From Synechococcales cyanobacterium C42_A2020_086 (GTDB taxonomy: Bacteria; Cyanobacteriota; Cyanobacteriia; Elainellales; Elainellaceae), in contig JACYLU010000002.1 in the NCBI GenBank assembly GCA_015272325.1, positions 62,001-126,000 on the forward strand: a stretch of DNA of 64,000 bases, given 5' to 3'. Position numbers and translations under genes: made by a program. Shown here piece by piece: positions 51,678 through 61,790 of the stretch. The stretch's first letter is position 1, and each line of letters begins with the position of its first letter. The notes below the pieces were generated by a model that was given only the letters and a program-made list of their open reading frames with translations, did no database searches and had not been told where the DNA came from.

Positions 51678-53021
51678 ATGGAACCCCCTCTCACCTCGAA
51701 TCCCATCTCCACTCTCGTGCGCGGAGCCAGTGCGGCCCTGGTGACACAAACGCTGAGTGTTGGCATCACCTATCTCGCTCAAGTTCTGTTTGCCCGCTGG
51801 ATGGGAGTGGCTGAGTATGGCATCTATGAGTACGTCGTGACCGTTAGCACCATGCTCGGCTTCTGGGCGGGATTGGGATTGCCCAACGTCGTGCTGCGGT
51901 TCGTTCCCGAATATAGCGTTAAGCAGGACTGGGCCCATGTGCGAGGGGTACTGCTGGGAAGCTGGTGGCAGACTCTGGTCACCAGTCTCATCATCTCGAC
52001 GCTAGCTGCCGTGGTGATTCTGAATCTGGCTGCCCACTGGAGCCTGCCCTACACAACCCAGCTCTTGCTGAGTATGGCCGGCGTACCGCTGATTGCTCTG
52101 ATTAAGCTGCAACAGGAAATGGCACGGGCTATTCGCCGCATTACCCTGGCTTACGCTCCGTTGCTGGTGGTCTACCCGCTGCTGTTGATCCTGGGAGCGT
52201 TCGCTTGGTGGGGGTGGCGGGGAAATTTCACTAGTACCACGGCGATTGGACTATCGCTGCTGGCGATGCTGCTGGTTTTGGTGGCTCAGTTGCAAGTGTT
52301 CCAGCGTAACCTCAGTTCCGAAGTGCATACCGCCCGCCCAGCCTATGCAGTCAAGCAGTGGCTTTCTGTGGCGCTGCCGTTGCTGTTGATCGACAGTTCC
52401 TTTTTGATCCTCAACCAAACTGATACGCTGATGCTGGCAGCTCTGCTCAACACTGAGGCCGTGGGGCTCTACACCGCCGCTTTCAAAACGGCAGGCTGGG
52501 TGAATTTTATCCTGATTGCCGTTAACGCCATTGCCGCACCGATGTTTGCTTCGCTCTATGCCCAAGGCGACCGAGCCGCGTTGCAACACCTAGTATTTAC
52601 CATTGCCCGCTGGATGTTTTACCCTGCCCTGATCGTGGGGGTAGGGTTAGTCGTTTGGGCTGAGCCGGTGCTGTCGTTGTTTGGTCCCGAGTTTGGGGTG
52701 GCTCAAGCCGCACTGGCAGCCCTAGTGGTGGGGCAATTCGTGAACGTAGGAGCAGGTTCGGTCGGGTATTTGCTGACCATGACCGGACATCACAACCAAT
52801 GTGCGTTTGTGGTGGGCTGTAGCGCTGGGCTGAATATTCTGCTCAACTTAATCGGCATTCCTTGGTTGGGGATCTTGGGGGCTGCCCTAGCGACGGCTAT
52901 ATCGATGGCCGTTTGGAATATTTGGCTAAATCGGCTGGTGGTCAAGTATTTAGGTGTGGATCCGTCGATTGTAGCGGCGGTGGCTGCCCAGCTCAACCGC
53001 AAGTTGAATAATTCAAAGTGA
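51678..53021 (+). CDS. polysaccharide/oligosaccharide flippase (Wzx/MATE-like)
   Basis: A 447-residue polytopic membrane protein of the MOP exporter superfamily, with 12-14 hydrophobic segments. Features: SVGITYLAQVLFARWMGVAE at the start (family RxLGxxxYG-type motif as RWMGVAEYGIYEY), LNQTDTLMLAALLNTEAVGLY near residue 240 (position of the N-x-x-D-x-x-x-L motif), and TMTGHHNQ..NILLNLIGIPWLGILG late. Likely moves lipid-linked sugar units across the membrane for exopolysaccharide. Chosen start ATG 51678; the 16 codons upstream of it are part of a CTGTCCGCTAT tandem repeat. Confidence 0.87.
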   Translation: MEPPLTSNPISTLVRGASAALVTQTLSVGITYLAQVLFARWMGVAEYGIYEYVVTVSTMLGFWAGLGLPNVVLRFVPEYSVKQDWAHVRGVLLGSWWQTLVTSLIISTLAAVVILNLAAHWSLPYTTQLLLSMAGVPLIALIKLQQEMARAIRRITLAYAPLLVVYPLLLILGAFAWWGWRGNFTSTTAIGLSLLAMLLVLVAQLQVFQRNLSSEVHTARPAYAVKQWLSVALPLLLIDSSFLILNQTDTLMLAALLNTEAVGLYTAAFKTAGWVNFILIAVNAIAAPMFASLYAQGDRAALQHLVFTIARWMFYPALIVGVGLVVWAEPVLSLFGPEFGVAQAALAALVVGQFVNVGAGSVGYLLTMTGHHNQCAFVVGCSAGLNILLNLIGIPWLGILGAALATAISMAVWNIWLNRLVVKYLGVDPSIVAAVAAQLNRKLNNSK

Positions 53022-53108
53022 GATAATCCTCGCTGAAGGCACAGAGTTGCTCAGCGGATGACAACAACTGGTTACGATAGTTGCAAATTATGTGCATATG
53101 CAATCGAT

Positions 53109-53655
53109 ATGATTCAAACGGCTAGGCTCTCACTCGAAAAATATCACCGGATTGTAGGCACCGGTATTCTTCGCGATCGGCAGCTTGAACGGATTGAAGG
53201 ATTACGTGTTGAACTGAGCCCAGAGACGCCTTATCACGCAAATCAAAATAACAAAGTCTACAAATATTTGCTTTTATTTGCTTTCTCGGTTTGACGGGCC
53301 AGCGGATGTGTGCTCTGGGCATCCCATCACCCTGACGGCATCAGAGCCTCAACCCGATCGGGTTCTAGCTCGATTGCCTGAGTCCCTTGACGAAACTCGT
53401 CATCCGCAGCCCAATGATATTTACCTGCTGATAGAGATCTCCACGCTAGAGCATAACTTAAACGCAAACAAACACCTCTATGCTCAAGCCAAAATTTCTG
53501 ACTATTGGATGATCGATCTGCAGAATCGCCGCGTCATGGCGTTTAGAGCGCCTGAAAGAACCAACTACACACAGGAAAGCAAATTAACACCAGGAGTCAT
53601 TAGCGCCCTTGCTTTGCCCAAGATCGATGTGGAGGTGAAACGGTTACTCGCCTGA
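53109..53655 (+). pseudogene. Uma2-family (DUF820) endonuclease gene with frameshift
   Basis: Two frames together form one Uma2-family protein. The first (from ATG 53109) has MIQTARLSLEKYHRIVGTGI and RIEGLRVELSPETPYHANQN, then stops at 53294. The second, shifted by one base, picks up around 53280 with RFDGPADVCSGHPITLTASEPQ in two parts, the PD-(D/E)xK-type core DIYLLIEISTLEHNLN and AKISDYWMIDLQNRRVMAFR, and ends at 53655. A one-base insertion (or equivalent) in the T-rich stretch 53266-53288 explains it. The rest is well preserved, so the break is probably recent or a sequencing error in a homopolymer. Such genes are abundant and often redundant in cyanobacteria. Confidence 0.82.
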
Positions 53656-53752
53656 GATGCAGCCGCCGTCTGCGTGATATCCTGAAAGCGTTAAGCCGTG
53701 AATGATCCTGGGCAAGCAGGGATCAATTCAGGAGGATTTCGAAGAGCAAGGC

Positions 53753-54451
53753 ATGAATGTTGGCGTAATTGTGTTTCCCGGTTCCAACTGCGACCGCGAT
53801 GTGGCGATGGTAACTCGCGATTTGCTGCAGCAGCCAACCCGGATGGTATGGCACGAAGACAGCGATTTGTCGGATCTGGATCTGGTGATTGTACCGGGCG
53901 GCTTTAGCTACGGCGATTATCTGCGCTGCGGGGCAATTGCTCGCTTTTCGCCGGCCATGCAGGCAACGCGGCATCATGCTGAGCAAGGCAAGTTGGTATT
54001 AGGGATCTGCAACGGCTTCCAGGTGTTGACAGAAGCAGGACTGCTGCCTGGAGCCTTGATGCGCAATCGGGATCTGCATTTTATTTGCCAGCGGGTGCCG
54101 CTGCGAATCGAGCGTACCGATCTGCCCTGGACGCAAGCCTATCAGCCCGGACAGGTGATCACGCTGCCAATTGCCCACGGGGAAGGCTGTTACTATGCCG
54201 ATGCCGACACGCTGGCCGCCCTCGAAGACCACCAGCAGATTGTGTTTCGCTATTCCACCCCTGACGGGCAACTCACCGACGCTAGCAACCCCAATGGCTC
54301 ACTGCACCACATCGCCGGCATCTGCAACCGTCGCGGTAACGTGCTGGGTATGATGCCTCACCCGGAACGCGCCTCAGATCCAATGCTGGGTCACACCGAT
54401 GGTTTGGGGCTATTCAAAAGCGTCTTGCAGGCTGTAGCTGCCATTGCCTAG
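53753..54451 (+). CDS. purQ: phosphoribosylformylglycinamidine synthase subunit PurQ
   Basis: A 232-residue class I glutamine amidotransferase that supplies ammonia to PurL in purine synthesis. [18 protein letters not shown] at the start is typical; the catalytic Cys is in [20 protein letters not shown] (about residue 87); His and Glu of the triad are in [11 protein letters not shown] near the C-terminus. ATG 53753 is chosen; an AGGAGG lies 18 bases upstream and the frame is open 17 more codons, so a longer form is not fully excluded. purL and purS are not in the window. It converges with mlaD with an 8-bp gap. Confidence 0.94.
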   Translation: MNVGVIVFPGSNCDRDVAMVTRDLLQQPTRMVWHEDSDLSDLDLVIVPGGFSYGDYLRCGAIARFSPAMQATRHHAEQGKLVLGICNGFQVLTEAGLLPGALMRNRDLHFICQRVPLRIERTDLPWTQAYQPGQVITLPIAHGEGCYYADADTLAALEDHQQIVFRYSTPDGQLTDASNPNGSLHHIAGICNRRGNVLGMMPHPERASDPMLGHTDGLGLFKSVLQAVAAIA

Positions 54452-54459
54452 TCTTTTGC

Positions 54460-55800
54460 CTAATTTGCTTGCCGCAGTCCATGATTTGGAAGCTGCAAAT
54501 CTGCGGCTCCGGCCGATGATTCTGGCGTCGCGGCTTTTGGCGCTGCTGAGTTATCTGGGGACGGTGCAGCCAATTCGGCGGTTGCCGGAGTCACCGCTGT
54601 TGGGCTGGGCGATTGTTCTGGCGAGGACGCGGCAGAAGCTGGAGCCGACCATGGAGCGGGTTGTCCCTCTAGGGTCCTGGTGGCGGGAGTTAGCATTTGG
54701 GCAAGCTGGGCTTGCTCTTGCAACTGCTGAGTCGAGGAGACCAAGCCACTCAAGCCATTGATCAGAAGGCGGATATTTTGCCGGAAGGCAGGATCGCCAG
54801 TGAGTTCATCTAGGTCGGCGGTGATTTTCTGGGCGTTCTGGAAGGTGGCTCGCGCCGAGTCTAGGGTTTGCTGCAACAGCAGCAGATTTTCCGAGGTGCC
54901 CACGGCTTGGGAGAGGTTGCGCAGATTGGTGGAGGCTTCGGCAGCATTGGCGGAAAGAATTTCCAGGTTTTGCAAAAATTCGCCTTCTTCCACCATGGGT
55001 GCCAAGTTGTCTACGACGAGCTGGATGCGCTGGGCCGTTTGATCAATGGAATTGAGGGTGCTGATTAGCGTTGTGCGGTTGTCTTGCAGCAGCCCCTGCA
55101 CCTCGCCTGCCGTCAGCCCGATCTGGTTAGCGGCAGTGCCGATGGAATTGGCAGACTGGGCCGCCGAACGCGAAAAGGTGGACAGCTCCTGGCGCACCGA
55201 GCGCGAGAGGGTCGTGACTTCGCCGGCTAAAACGCCTACATCCTCAGCCGTATTGGAAAAATTGCGCGTTAGCGTCCGCACTTCTCCAAAAAACTCGGGG
55301 CTAGAAAACAGATCGGTAAATTGAATGACCGATGCCAATAGTTCGGTGAGCGTAATGCTAGCCGTACCTTCTAGATAGGCACCATTACAGACAATCAGCT
55401 CGTTGTTGCAGTCCCTCGCTAGGGGATTGGCAGCCGTCGCTTCCTGCGTCAGGACTTGGTTCGGCGTGATATTAATAAACGTTTCGCCAACCAAGCCCGA
55501 CTGCCGCGCCTCAATGGTGACATCCCGAGGAATCACAACTGTGGAGGGCGTGATCCGCACATCCACCTCGGCATAGTTGGGGCTGACGCGAATAGCTGAA
55601 ATTTTCCCCGCGACAACACCCCGATATCGCACCGGTGCCCCTACCTGCATACCTTCCGCATTGGGAAAGCGAATCGTGATATCGTAGCTGCGCTGTCCGG
55701 GACTCAGCCCCCGCAACCACAGCAACAACCCGGTAAACACACCAATGCCCAGCAGGATGAGTAAACCAACGGAGCCTTCTCGAATGGTTCGCGAGCGCAT
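54460..55800 (-). CDS. MlaD/MCE family lipid-transport protein
   Basis: A 446-residue protein with an N-terminal anchor (about residues 10-30, GLLILLGIGVFTGLLLWLRG), one MCE domain (about 35-115: YDITIRFPNAEGMQVGAPVR, GVVAGKISAIRVSPNYAEVD, LVGETFINITPN), a long helical region of heptad-like repeats (TLSRSVRQELSTFSRSAAQS; LSANAAEASTNLRNLSQAVG), and an Ala/Pro/Ser-rich tail (about 375-446). This is the periplasmic substrate-binding part of an MCE lipid importer. The ATPase gene (mlaF type) lies 73 bp upstream on the same strand, while the permease is about 6 kb away on the other strand. Close relative in Synechocystis systems is involved in envelope lipid traffic. Confidence 0.88.
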   Translation of the reverse strand: MRSRTIREGSVGLLILLGIGVFTGLLLWLRGLSPGQRSYDITIRFPNAEGMQVGAPVRYRGVVAGKISAIRVSPNYAEVDVRITPSTVVIPRDVTIEARQSGLVGETFINITPNQVLTQEATAANPLARDCNNELIVCNGAYLEGTASITLTELLASVIQFTDLFSSPEFFGEVRTLTRNFSNTAEDVGVLAGEVTTLSRSVRQELSTFSRSAAQSANSIGTAANQIGLTAGEVQGLLQDNRTTLISTLNSIDQTAQRIQLVVDNLAPMVEEGEFLQNLEILSANAAEASTNLRNLSQAVGTSENLLLLQQTLDSARATFQNAQKITADLDELTGDPAFRQNIRLLINGLSGLVSSTQQLQEQAQLAQMLTPATRTLEGQPAPWSAPASAASSPEQSPSPTAVTPATAELAAPSPDNSAAPKAATPESSAGAADLQLPNHGLRQAN

Positions 55801-55873
55801 ACTCTCCTCCTACATCCTGCCTAGTCATTGCGTGTCCCTCAGCGGTGTAGCGGTTTCTTTAACTTCAACTTCT

Positions 55874-56653
55874 TTAACCGATGACCTGAATCGGACCTTC
55901 GGTAGCGCCGCTGAAGAACTGCCGCACCATCGGGTGGTTGGTGGTATCAATCTCGGAGATGCTACCCTGCCACTGGACTTTCCCATGATAGAGTAAGACC
56001 ACGCGATCGGCCGTACGGCGAATGGTGCTGTCTTGGTGCGTCACAATCACGTAGGTGCTACAGCCTCCCTCACATTTCAGCTGACGGATCAGGTCTTCTA
56101 CAACGGTCGAGGCGATGGGATCCAGTCCAGCGGTGGGTTCGTCGTATAGAATTACTTCCGGGCTACTGCTGGGATCCTCTGGGTTTTCCATAATGGCACG
56201 GGCAAAGCTGACTCGCTTTCGCATCCCGCCCGATAACCCGCTCGGCAGCAAGTCCATGATGCCCGTCAGCCCAACCATTTCTAGCTTTTTCTCCACAAGC
56301 TGCCGGATATACTGCCGGGGCAGTTTCGAGTGCTGATACAACAAAAAGCCGACATTTTCATCGACAGTGAGTGAATCGAATAGCGCCGTGTTTTGAAACA
56401 CCATGGTGATGCCAATTGGATCTTTACGATCTTCCGCCAAGCCCTGCCGCTGCTGACCCTGGATGTAAATTTCTCCGGCATCAGGGGCTTCAAGACCCGC
56501 GATCAGCCGCAGGGTAGTCGATTTGCCGGTGCCCGAAGGACCGATGATGGCCAGGGCTTCTCCTTGGTAGACCGTAAGGTCAACATTGTCTAGGATCACC
56601 CGATCATCAAAGGCTTTGGTAACGCCCTTCAATTCGATTATTGGCTTCGCCAT
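55874..56653 (-). CDS. MlaF-type ABC transporter ATPase
   Basis: A 259-residue ABC ATPase. Walker A is AIIGPSGTGKSTTLRLIAGL (about residue 33-52), the Q loop is ITMVFQNTALFDSLTVDENV, the signature is LSGGMRKRVSFARAI (GGM in place of GGQ, as is usual for the Mla/MCE subgroup), Walker B is EVILYDEPTAGLDPIAS and the H switch is VIVTHQD. The SGGM signature and the MCE gene downstream place it as the energy-providing subunit of the lipid transport system. Length is normal. Confidence 0.92.
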   Translation of the reverse strand: MAKPIIELKGVTKAFDDRVILDNVDLTVYQGEALAIIGPSGTGKSTTLRLIAGLEAPDAGEIYIQGQQRQGLAEDRKDPIGITMVFQNTALFDSLTVDENVGFLLYQHSKLPRQYIRQLVEKKLEMVGLTGIMDLLPSGLSGGMRKRVSFARAIMENPEDPSSSPEVILYDEPTAGLDPIASTVVEDLIRQLKCEGGCSTYVIVTHQDSTIRRTADRVVLLYHGKVQWQGSISEIDTTNHPMVRQFFSGATEGPIQVIG

Positions 56654-56945
56654 AATACGCCTCGGACCGTCAAAATAGCATCAAACACGCAGCAAACTAA
56701 TTTATTACTAATTTATGCAAGAGTTGCTAAAGTTACTCAGGGACATGATTGTGCCTAGCCCCATCCTCAGGGTGTTTCAGGATGAACATTTAGTGCACTG
56801 AGTCCGTCCTGCACTGCTGCTGCACTGTACTGCTACTGCACAACGGATTGGTAAACGGATGGTTGACTGGATGGTTGACTGTTGACCGGTCTGGGTACTT
56901 CGTGAGAGTACCGTGTTGTTTCTGCCGTTACTGCCCTTAGCTCCT
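56654..56945. other. non-coding stretch upstream of yvcK-type gene with short repeats
   Basis: About 290 bp between divergent genes. GGATGGTTGACT occurs twice in tandem (56857-56880) followed by a partial copy. CTGCACTG-type triplet-rich repeats precede it. No promoter pair stood out. Confidence 0.5.
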
Positions 56946-58337
56946 ATGTCAATGGGTTTACTGAAACAAGCCTTTCAAGCCCTCACCCAAGAGTCTCGCT
57001 ATCGCACTCCGCCTCGGGTCAATCAGTGGTTCAAGTGGCTAGCTCCCGGTTTACTGGTGAAACGCTGGCTGCTGATCAGCGCTGCAGGCGTGGTTTGCGT
57101 CGCGCTAGGGCTGGCGATCTGGTCCAACCTGACGCCCATTTACTACCTCAGTGAGTTTACCAGACAACTCTTGCGAACCATTACCCGCTTAATTCCCAAC
57201 TACGTCAGCGGTCCGCTGGTGATCATCACGGGAATTCTGCTGATCCTCTGGGGGCAAACGCGCAGCCTTGGTTCGATTACGGAAGTGCTGATGCCCGAGG
57301 GCAACGGTGAACTCGTGGATGTGCTGATTCACCATCGCAAGCTGCACCGTGGTCCCAAAATCGTGGTGCTGGGGGGCGGTACCGGGCTTTCTACTCTGCT
57401 GCGGGGGCTGAAAACCTACAGCGCCAATATTACAGCCATTGTCACTGTAGCCGATGACGGCGGCTCCTCGGGGCGATTGCGGCGAGAAATTGGGGTTTTG
57501 CCTCCGGGCGATATTCGCAACTGTTTGGCGGCACTAGCAGACGAGGAAAAGCTGCTGACCGAGCTGTTTCAGTATCGCTTCCAAGCGGGCGACGGGCTGG
57601 CAGGGCATAGTTTTGGCAATTTGTTTCTAACGGTGATGAGCGAGGTGACGGGCGATCTGGAGCGGGCAATTGCGGCCAGTTCCAAGGTGCTGGCGGTGCG
57701 CGGCCAGGTGCTACCCTCAACCCTCAGCGATGTGCGGCTCTGGGCAGAACTCGACGACGGGCGGCGCATCGAAGGTGAATCCAACATTACCGAAGCCAGG
57801 GGGAAGATTGTCCGCATTGGCTGCATTCCGGCAAATCCGCCCGCTCTGCCTAAAGCTATCCAAGCAATTGCAGAAGCCGATTACATTATTATTGGGCCGG
57901 GGTCGCTCTACACGAGCATTATCCCCAACCTCCTCGTGCCAGAGATTTCTGAAGCCATTAGTCGCTCGCGGGCCGTTCGGCTCTACGTCTGCAACATCAT
58001 GACTCAGCCGGGCGAAACCGATGGCTACACGGTGTCGGATCATATCCGGGCCCTCGATCGCGTTACCACGGCACCCCTATTTGATGCAGTGCTGGTGCAA
58101 AAAACCTCGCCTTCAGCCCAATCCCTGATTCGCTATGCCCAGGAAAACTCCCATCCGGTGTTCTTCGACCGTGAAGATGTGATGAAGCTGGGGCGGCGGG
58201 CGATTGTAGCCAACGTCATGGATGAAGACGAAACCACAGGCTATGTGCGCCATAACCCCGATCGCTTAGCCCGCGTGCTGCTGCGTTGGTATAGCCGAGC
58301 GGCAGGGGGTGGGCTAGCGTCTCGCCAGCAGGGCTGA
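56946..58337 (+). CDS. YvcK/CofD-like family protein with N-terminal membrane segments
   Basis: A 463-residue protein. Residues 35-120 contain two hydrophobic segments ([37 protein letters not shown]), and residues 140-455 form the YvcK domain: [64 protein letters not shown] and [20 protein letters not shown]. In Bacillus YvcK binds UDP-GlcNAc and coordinates central metabolism with wall synthesis; that role is inferred here. The membrane extension is common in cyanobacterial members. ATG 56946 is chosen over GTG 56913. Confidence 0.9.
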   Translation: MSMGLLKQAFQALTQESRYRTPPRVNQWFKWLAPGLLVKRWLLISAAGVVCVALGLAIWSNLTPIYYLSEFTRQLLRTITRLIPNYVSGPLVIITGILLILWGQTRSLGSITEVLMPEGNGELVDVLIHHRKLHRGPKIVVLGGGTGLSTLLRGLKTYSANITAIVTVADDGGSSGRLRREIGVLPPGDIRNCLAALADEEKLLTELFQYRFQAGDGLAGHSFGNLFLTVMSEVTGDLERAIAASSKVLAVRGQVLPSTLSDVRLWAELDDGRRIEGESNITEARGKIVRIGCIPANPPALPKAIQAIAEADYIIIGPGSLYTSIIPNLLVPEISEAISRSRAVRLYVCNIMTQPGETDGYTVSDHIRALDRVTTAPLFDAVLVQKTSPSAQSLIRYAQENSHPVFFDREDVMKLGRRAIVANVMDEDETTGYVRHNPDRLARVLLRWYSRAAGGGLASRQQG

Positions 58338-58397
58338 AACGGCATCAGTAAAGAATAAAACCCTGCCTTGCTTTTTCCCGCGTTAGGGCTGCTTTCG

Positions 58398-59900
58398 TTA
58401 TGCATCTGGTGGCGGAATCGTAATATCCACTAGGGTCACGGGCGTACCGGGGGTCAGCGTACTCAGCGGCGGATCGATAGCGGCTCCATTCCCCACTACT
58501 AGCGTCACAAACTGCTGCGGCTGCAGATAGGTCTGGGCAACTCGCTGCACATCTGCGGTGGTCGTGGCCGCAACCTGTTTTTGGTAGCGGAAAATAAAGT
58601 CTTGAGGATAGCCGTAGTAGTCGTAGCGCATGACCCGCGACAGAGTTTGGTAGGGGGTCGCGAAATTAAAAACGAAGGCGTTTAGCACGGAATCTTTGGC
58701 TCGTTGCAATTCCGACTCACTGATCGACGTAGTGCGGATTTGCTGCAACTCCTTGAGGGTCGCTTTGATGAAGGGCACTGTGGCATCGGAGCGGGTTTGC
58801 CCACCGGCAATGAACAACCCTGGATAGTCAAACTGCGGCGACCACAGGGCATAAACCGAGTAGGCTAGTCCCTGCCGCGAACGGACTTCGTTCACCAATC
58901 GTCCACCCAAACCATTCAAGACTTCGTTCATTACCGACAGTGCTGCGTAGTCGGGGTTGTCAAGTTTGCCGCCTAGGTGCCCCATTTGAATATTGCTCTG
59001 GCTGAGCTGCGGCTGATCCACCAAAAAGACACCGCCCGTCCGAGCTTGCTTAACCTGGGGTAACTCCGACAGCAGGGCCCGCCCTACTGGATTTGCTGTG
59101 GGTTGCCAGTCGCCGAGCCGTGCTTCGATCTGGGATCGCATGGTCGCAGAATCAAAATCGCCGATGATGCCCAGTAGTATGTTATTGGGATAGTAATAGC
59201 GCCGGTAGAATTCCAAAACATCTGCCCGGGAAATATTGTCCAGCGTTTTATATTCCGTTGTGCGGGCATAGGGGCTGGTGTCACCGTAGATCAGCTTCTG
59301 GAATTCCCGCCCGGCGATCTCTTCGGGATTATCGTTGCGGCGAGCGATCGCACCACGCCACTGATTCTTATAAAAATCAATTTTCTCCTGAGGAAAGGCA
59401 GGCTGGCGCAGCACCTCAGTAAAAAGGCTAAAGACTTCTTCAAGATCGTCGCTTAGGGCATTAAAGCTGGCGTTGCCGGCCGTCACATTGATGCTGGTTT
59501 CAATGGCTGCCGCCTTGCGCTCCAAAATCTGATTCAGCTCGTCGGCAGGATGAGTTTGGGTGCCGCCGCTGCGCATTACTCCCCCTACGATACTGGCCAG
59601 TCCAACTTTGTCTGCCGGTTCCAGCCGATCGCCTGTGTAGATTGTGGCCACACCGCTCACCAGAGGCAGTTCGTGGTCTTCCAACAGGTATACCTTCAGC
59701 CCGTTGCTCAATTCGAAGCGTGTATAGTTGGGAAGCTGGATTGCGGGCAGTGGCGAAAACTGCAATTCCGTATAGTGACGTGGCGTGACGGCCAAAGCCG
59801 GCGAGCGTCCTAACCCCAGTACCAACAGCGTCATCACGACCGCCACTAGCCCATACCGAACCAGCGTGCGACTCGCGCCCCAGAATTTAATCGATGGCAT
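58398..59900 (-). CDS. M16 peptidase-like protein without zinc site
   Basis: A 500-residue secreted M16 family protein. After a signal/anchor (about 12-36) come two M16-type halves (residues about 55-275 and 280-475). The position of the HxxEH zinc motif reads VGLASIVGGVMRSGGT, with neither His nor Glu, while the rest of the fold is kept (NASFNALSDDLEEVFSLFTE, NILLGIIGDFD, QGLAYSVYALWSPQ, AGGQTRSDATVPF). The loss means it is catalytically inactive by itself and likely partners with the active M16 protein encoded 139 bp upstream on the same strand. Confidence 0.86.
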   Translation of the reverse strand: MPSIKFWGASRTLVRYGLVAVVMTLLVLGLGRSPALAVTPRHYTELQFSPLPAIQLPNYTRFELSNGLKVYLLEDHELPLVSGVATIYTGDRLEPADKVGLASIVGGVMRSGGTQTHPADELNQILERKAAAIETSINVTAGNASFNALSDDLEEVFSLFTEVLRQPAFPQEKIDFYKNQWRGAIARRNDNPEEIAGREFQKLIYGDTSPYARTTEYKTLDNISRADVLEFYRRYYYPNNILLGIIGDFDSATMRSQIEARLGDWQPTANPVGRALLSELPQVKQARTGGVFLVDQPQLSQSNIQMGHLGGKLDNPDYAALSVMNEVLNGLGGRLVNEVRSRQGLAYSVYALWSPQFDYPGLFIAGGQTRSDATVPFIKATLKELQQIRTTSISESELQRAKDSVLNAFVFNFATPYQTLSRVMRYDYYGYPQDFIFRYQKQVAATTTADVQRVAQTYLQPQQFVTLVVGNGAAIDPPLSTLTPGTPVTLVDITIPPPDA

Positions 59901-60039
59901 GATTCAGGCTCCTGCAAGGAAAAATCTTAGAAAAATCAAAAACATAGAGAATAGAGAAAGGCAGAGCAATCGCACTCTTTAAGCGAATGAGTGAAACCCG
60001 TACCATCGCAAGACTGATGCGGGGCAGAAACCGTCTGCC

Positions 60040-61662
60040 TCAACCGCCTGTCCCGATGGACAGCAGTTTGCCCACGGTGCGATTCTGCGGCTGAAATAGC
60101 TGATTGGCGACGCGCTGTACGTCTGCCGCCGTTACCGCATCAATGGCAGCGAGCTGAGTAAATAGATTACGCCAGTCGCCGGTCTTGGCTTCGTATTCCG
60201 GCAGCAGGCTAGCCATGCCTTGATTCGACGCCAGCGTTTGTAATAGACCCGCCCGCGTCTGGGTTTTGACTTGATCCAACTCGTCCTCAGACACCGGCTC
60301 GGTCTTCAGGCGGGTCAGCTCAGCTTCTAGAGCAGTCGCCACTTCATCGACGCTATGGTCGGGCGCGGTCTGGGCATAAAGCAACAGCAGATTCGAGTAG
60401 CGGTTGCCCGGAAAGGAATCAGCAATATTCACCGTTAGGGCGATCTGCTGCTGCTCCACCAGCGAGCGGTACAGGCGAGAGGTGCGCCCTCCATAGAGCA
60501 AGCGGCTGATCACCTGATACACCGGATCGTTGGGGTCGGTCAGGGGCGCCCGCTGGTAGCCTTCAATGTACCAGGGTTCTGCCGGCAGCCGCAGCGTCAG
60601 CTCTCGCGGTTCGGTTTGGGGAGGAGCTGTCACCGTTAAATCGGCTGCTCGCGTTCGTGCTTGAAATCGCCCGAAGTAGGCTTGGGCTAGCTGCTTCACC
60701 TGTGTTGGATTCACATCACCGACAATCCCAATAATGATGTGATCGGGCGTGTAGTAGGTGGTAAATAGCTGCTGGATGTCGGCGCGGGTCAGGTCGCGGA
60801 TATCAGTTTCGTAACCAATTACGGGGCGTCCGTAGGGGTGATCCGGCAGGGCCACCTGCAGAAATTCCTCCAGCATCTTACCGATGGGGGAATTATCGCT
60901 GCGCAGCCGCCGTTCTTCCAAAATCACGTCTTTTTCTTCGTAAAACTCGCGAAATACTGGCTCGAGAAACCGCTCCGACTCCAGCGACATCCACAGCTCT
61001 AGCTTATTGGCGGGGAAGCTGTAGAAGTAGCGGGTGGCATCGGCTGAGGTGGTAGCATTTAGCCCAACACCCCCAAACTGCTGCACAATTTGCCCAAACT
61101 CGTTTTGCTTGACGTAGGCGGCGGCCTCCGCCTTGAGCTGGTTGAACTGCACCTGGAGTTGCGCCACGGTTTCCGGTTGCCCAGCAGCTTGGGCTGCTTT
61201 GATTTGATCAAACAGCGCATCTAGGCGGTCTAGCAAAGGTTTCTCGGCTTCATAGTCGCGGGTGCCGATGCGGGTTGTACCCTTAAACGCCAAATGCTCC
61301 AGAAAATGAGCAGCACCCGTTTTACCAGGCTGTTCGTGAGCAGCCCCGACATCCACATAGGTCATAAAGGACACCACCGGAGCCTGATGTCGCTCCATGA
61401 CGATGAACTTCATGCCGTTATCGAGGGTAAATTCTGTGATCTGCTCAGCAACCCGGTCTAGATAGGGCTGAATGCTGCCCGCCCGATTGCTGGGCATGCC
61501 GCGAGCCAAGGCTACGGCTGGCAACCCTCCCCAAAGCAGAATGATTAAACCAAGGAGTACAGTCAGGCGCTGCCATGTAGCTGGGCGAGGGAGCCGATGG
61601 GGAGACAGTCGGGCAGGAGCAAAACCGATCAACAAGCCAACAAACAACTGGAGCAAAGGCAT
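60040..61662 (-). CDS. M16 family zinc peptidase
   Basis: A 540-residue secreted or periplasmic M16 metallopeptidase. An N-terminal membrane/signal region (about 1-55) is followed by the active half with HFLEHLAFKGT (HxxEH, about residue 114-118) and the distal Glu in the later EERRLRSDNSPIGKMLEEFL region, and an R/Y-containing second half. This pairs with the downstream inactive partner, as in heterodimeric processing peptidases and PqqL/YmxG-type systems. Substrates are unknown; peptide or signal-peptide processing is possible. Confidence 0.88.
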   Translation of the reverse strand: MPLLQLFVGLLIGFAPARLSPHRLPRPATWQRLTVLLGLIILLWGGLPAVALARGMPSNRAGSIQPYLDRVAEQITEFTLDNGMKFIVMERHQAPVVSFMTYVDVGAAHEQPGKTGAAHFLEHLAFKGTTRIGTRDYEAEKPLLDRLDALFDQIKAAQAAGQPETVAQLQVQFNQLKAEAAAYVKQNEFGQIVQQFGGVGLNATTSADATRYFYSFPANKLELWMSLESERFLEPVFREFYEEKDVILEERRLRSDNSPIGKMLEEFLQVALPDHPYGRPVIGYETDIRDLTRADIQQLFTTYYTPDHIIIGIVGDVNPTQVKQLAQAYFGRFQARTRAADLTVTAPPQTEPRELTLRLPAEPWYIEGYQRAPLTDPNDPVYQVISRLLYGGRTSRLYRSLVEQQQIALTVNIADSFPGNRYSNLLLLYAQTAPDHSVDEVATALEAELTRLKTEPVSEDELDQVKTQTRAGLLQTLASNQGMASLLPEYEAKTGDWRNLFTQLAAIDAVTAADVQRVANQLFQPQNRTVGKLLSIGTGG

Positions 61663-61790
61663 GGAATTCTGTCAGGGCATTACCAGTACTCCAGCATGGT
61701 AGTGCAGCCGAGCCACTTTTGGCGCGAACTCATCTAGGTTGCCCTATCAGGGACTAGGGCATCGAGACTAGCTGAGGACGCTGCTGAACG

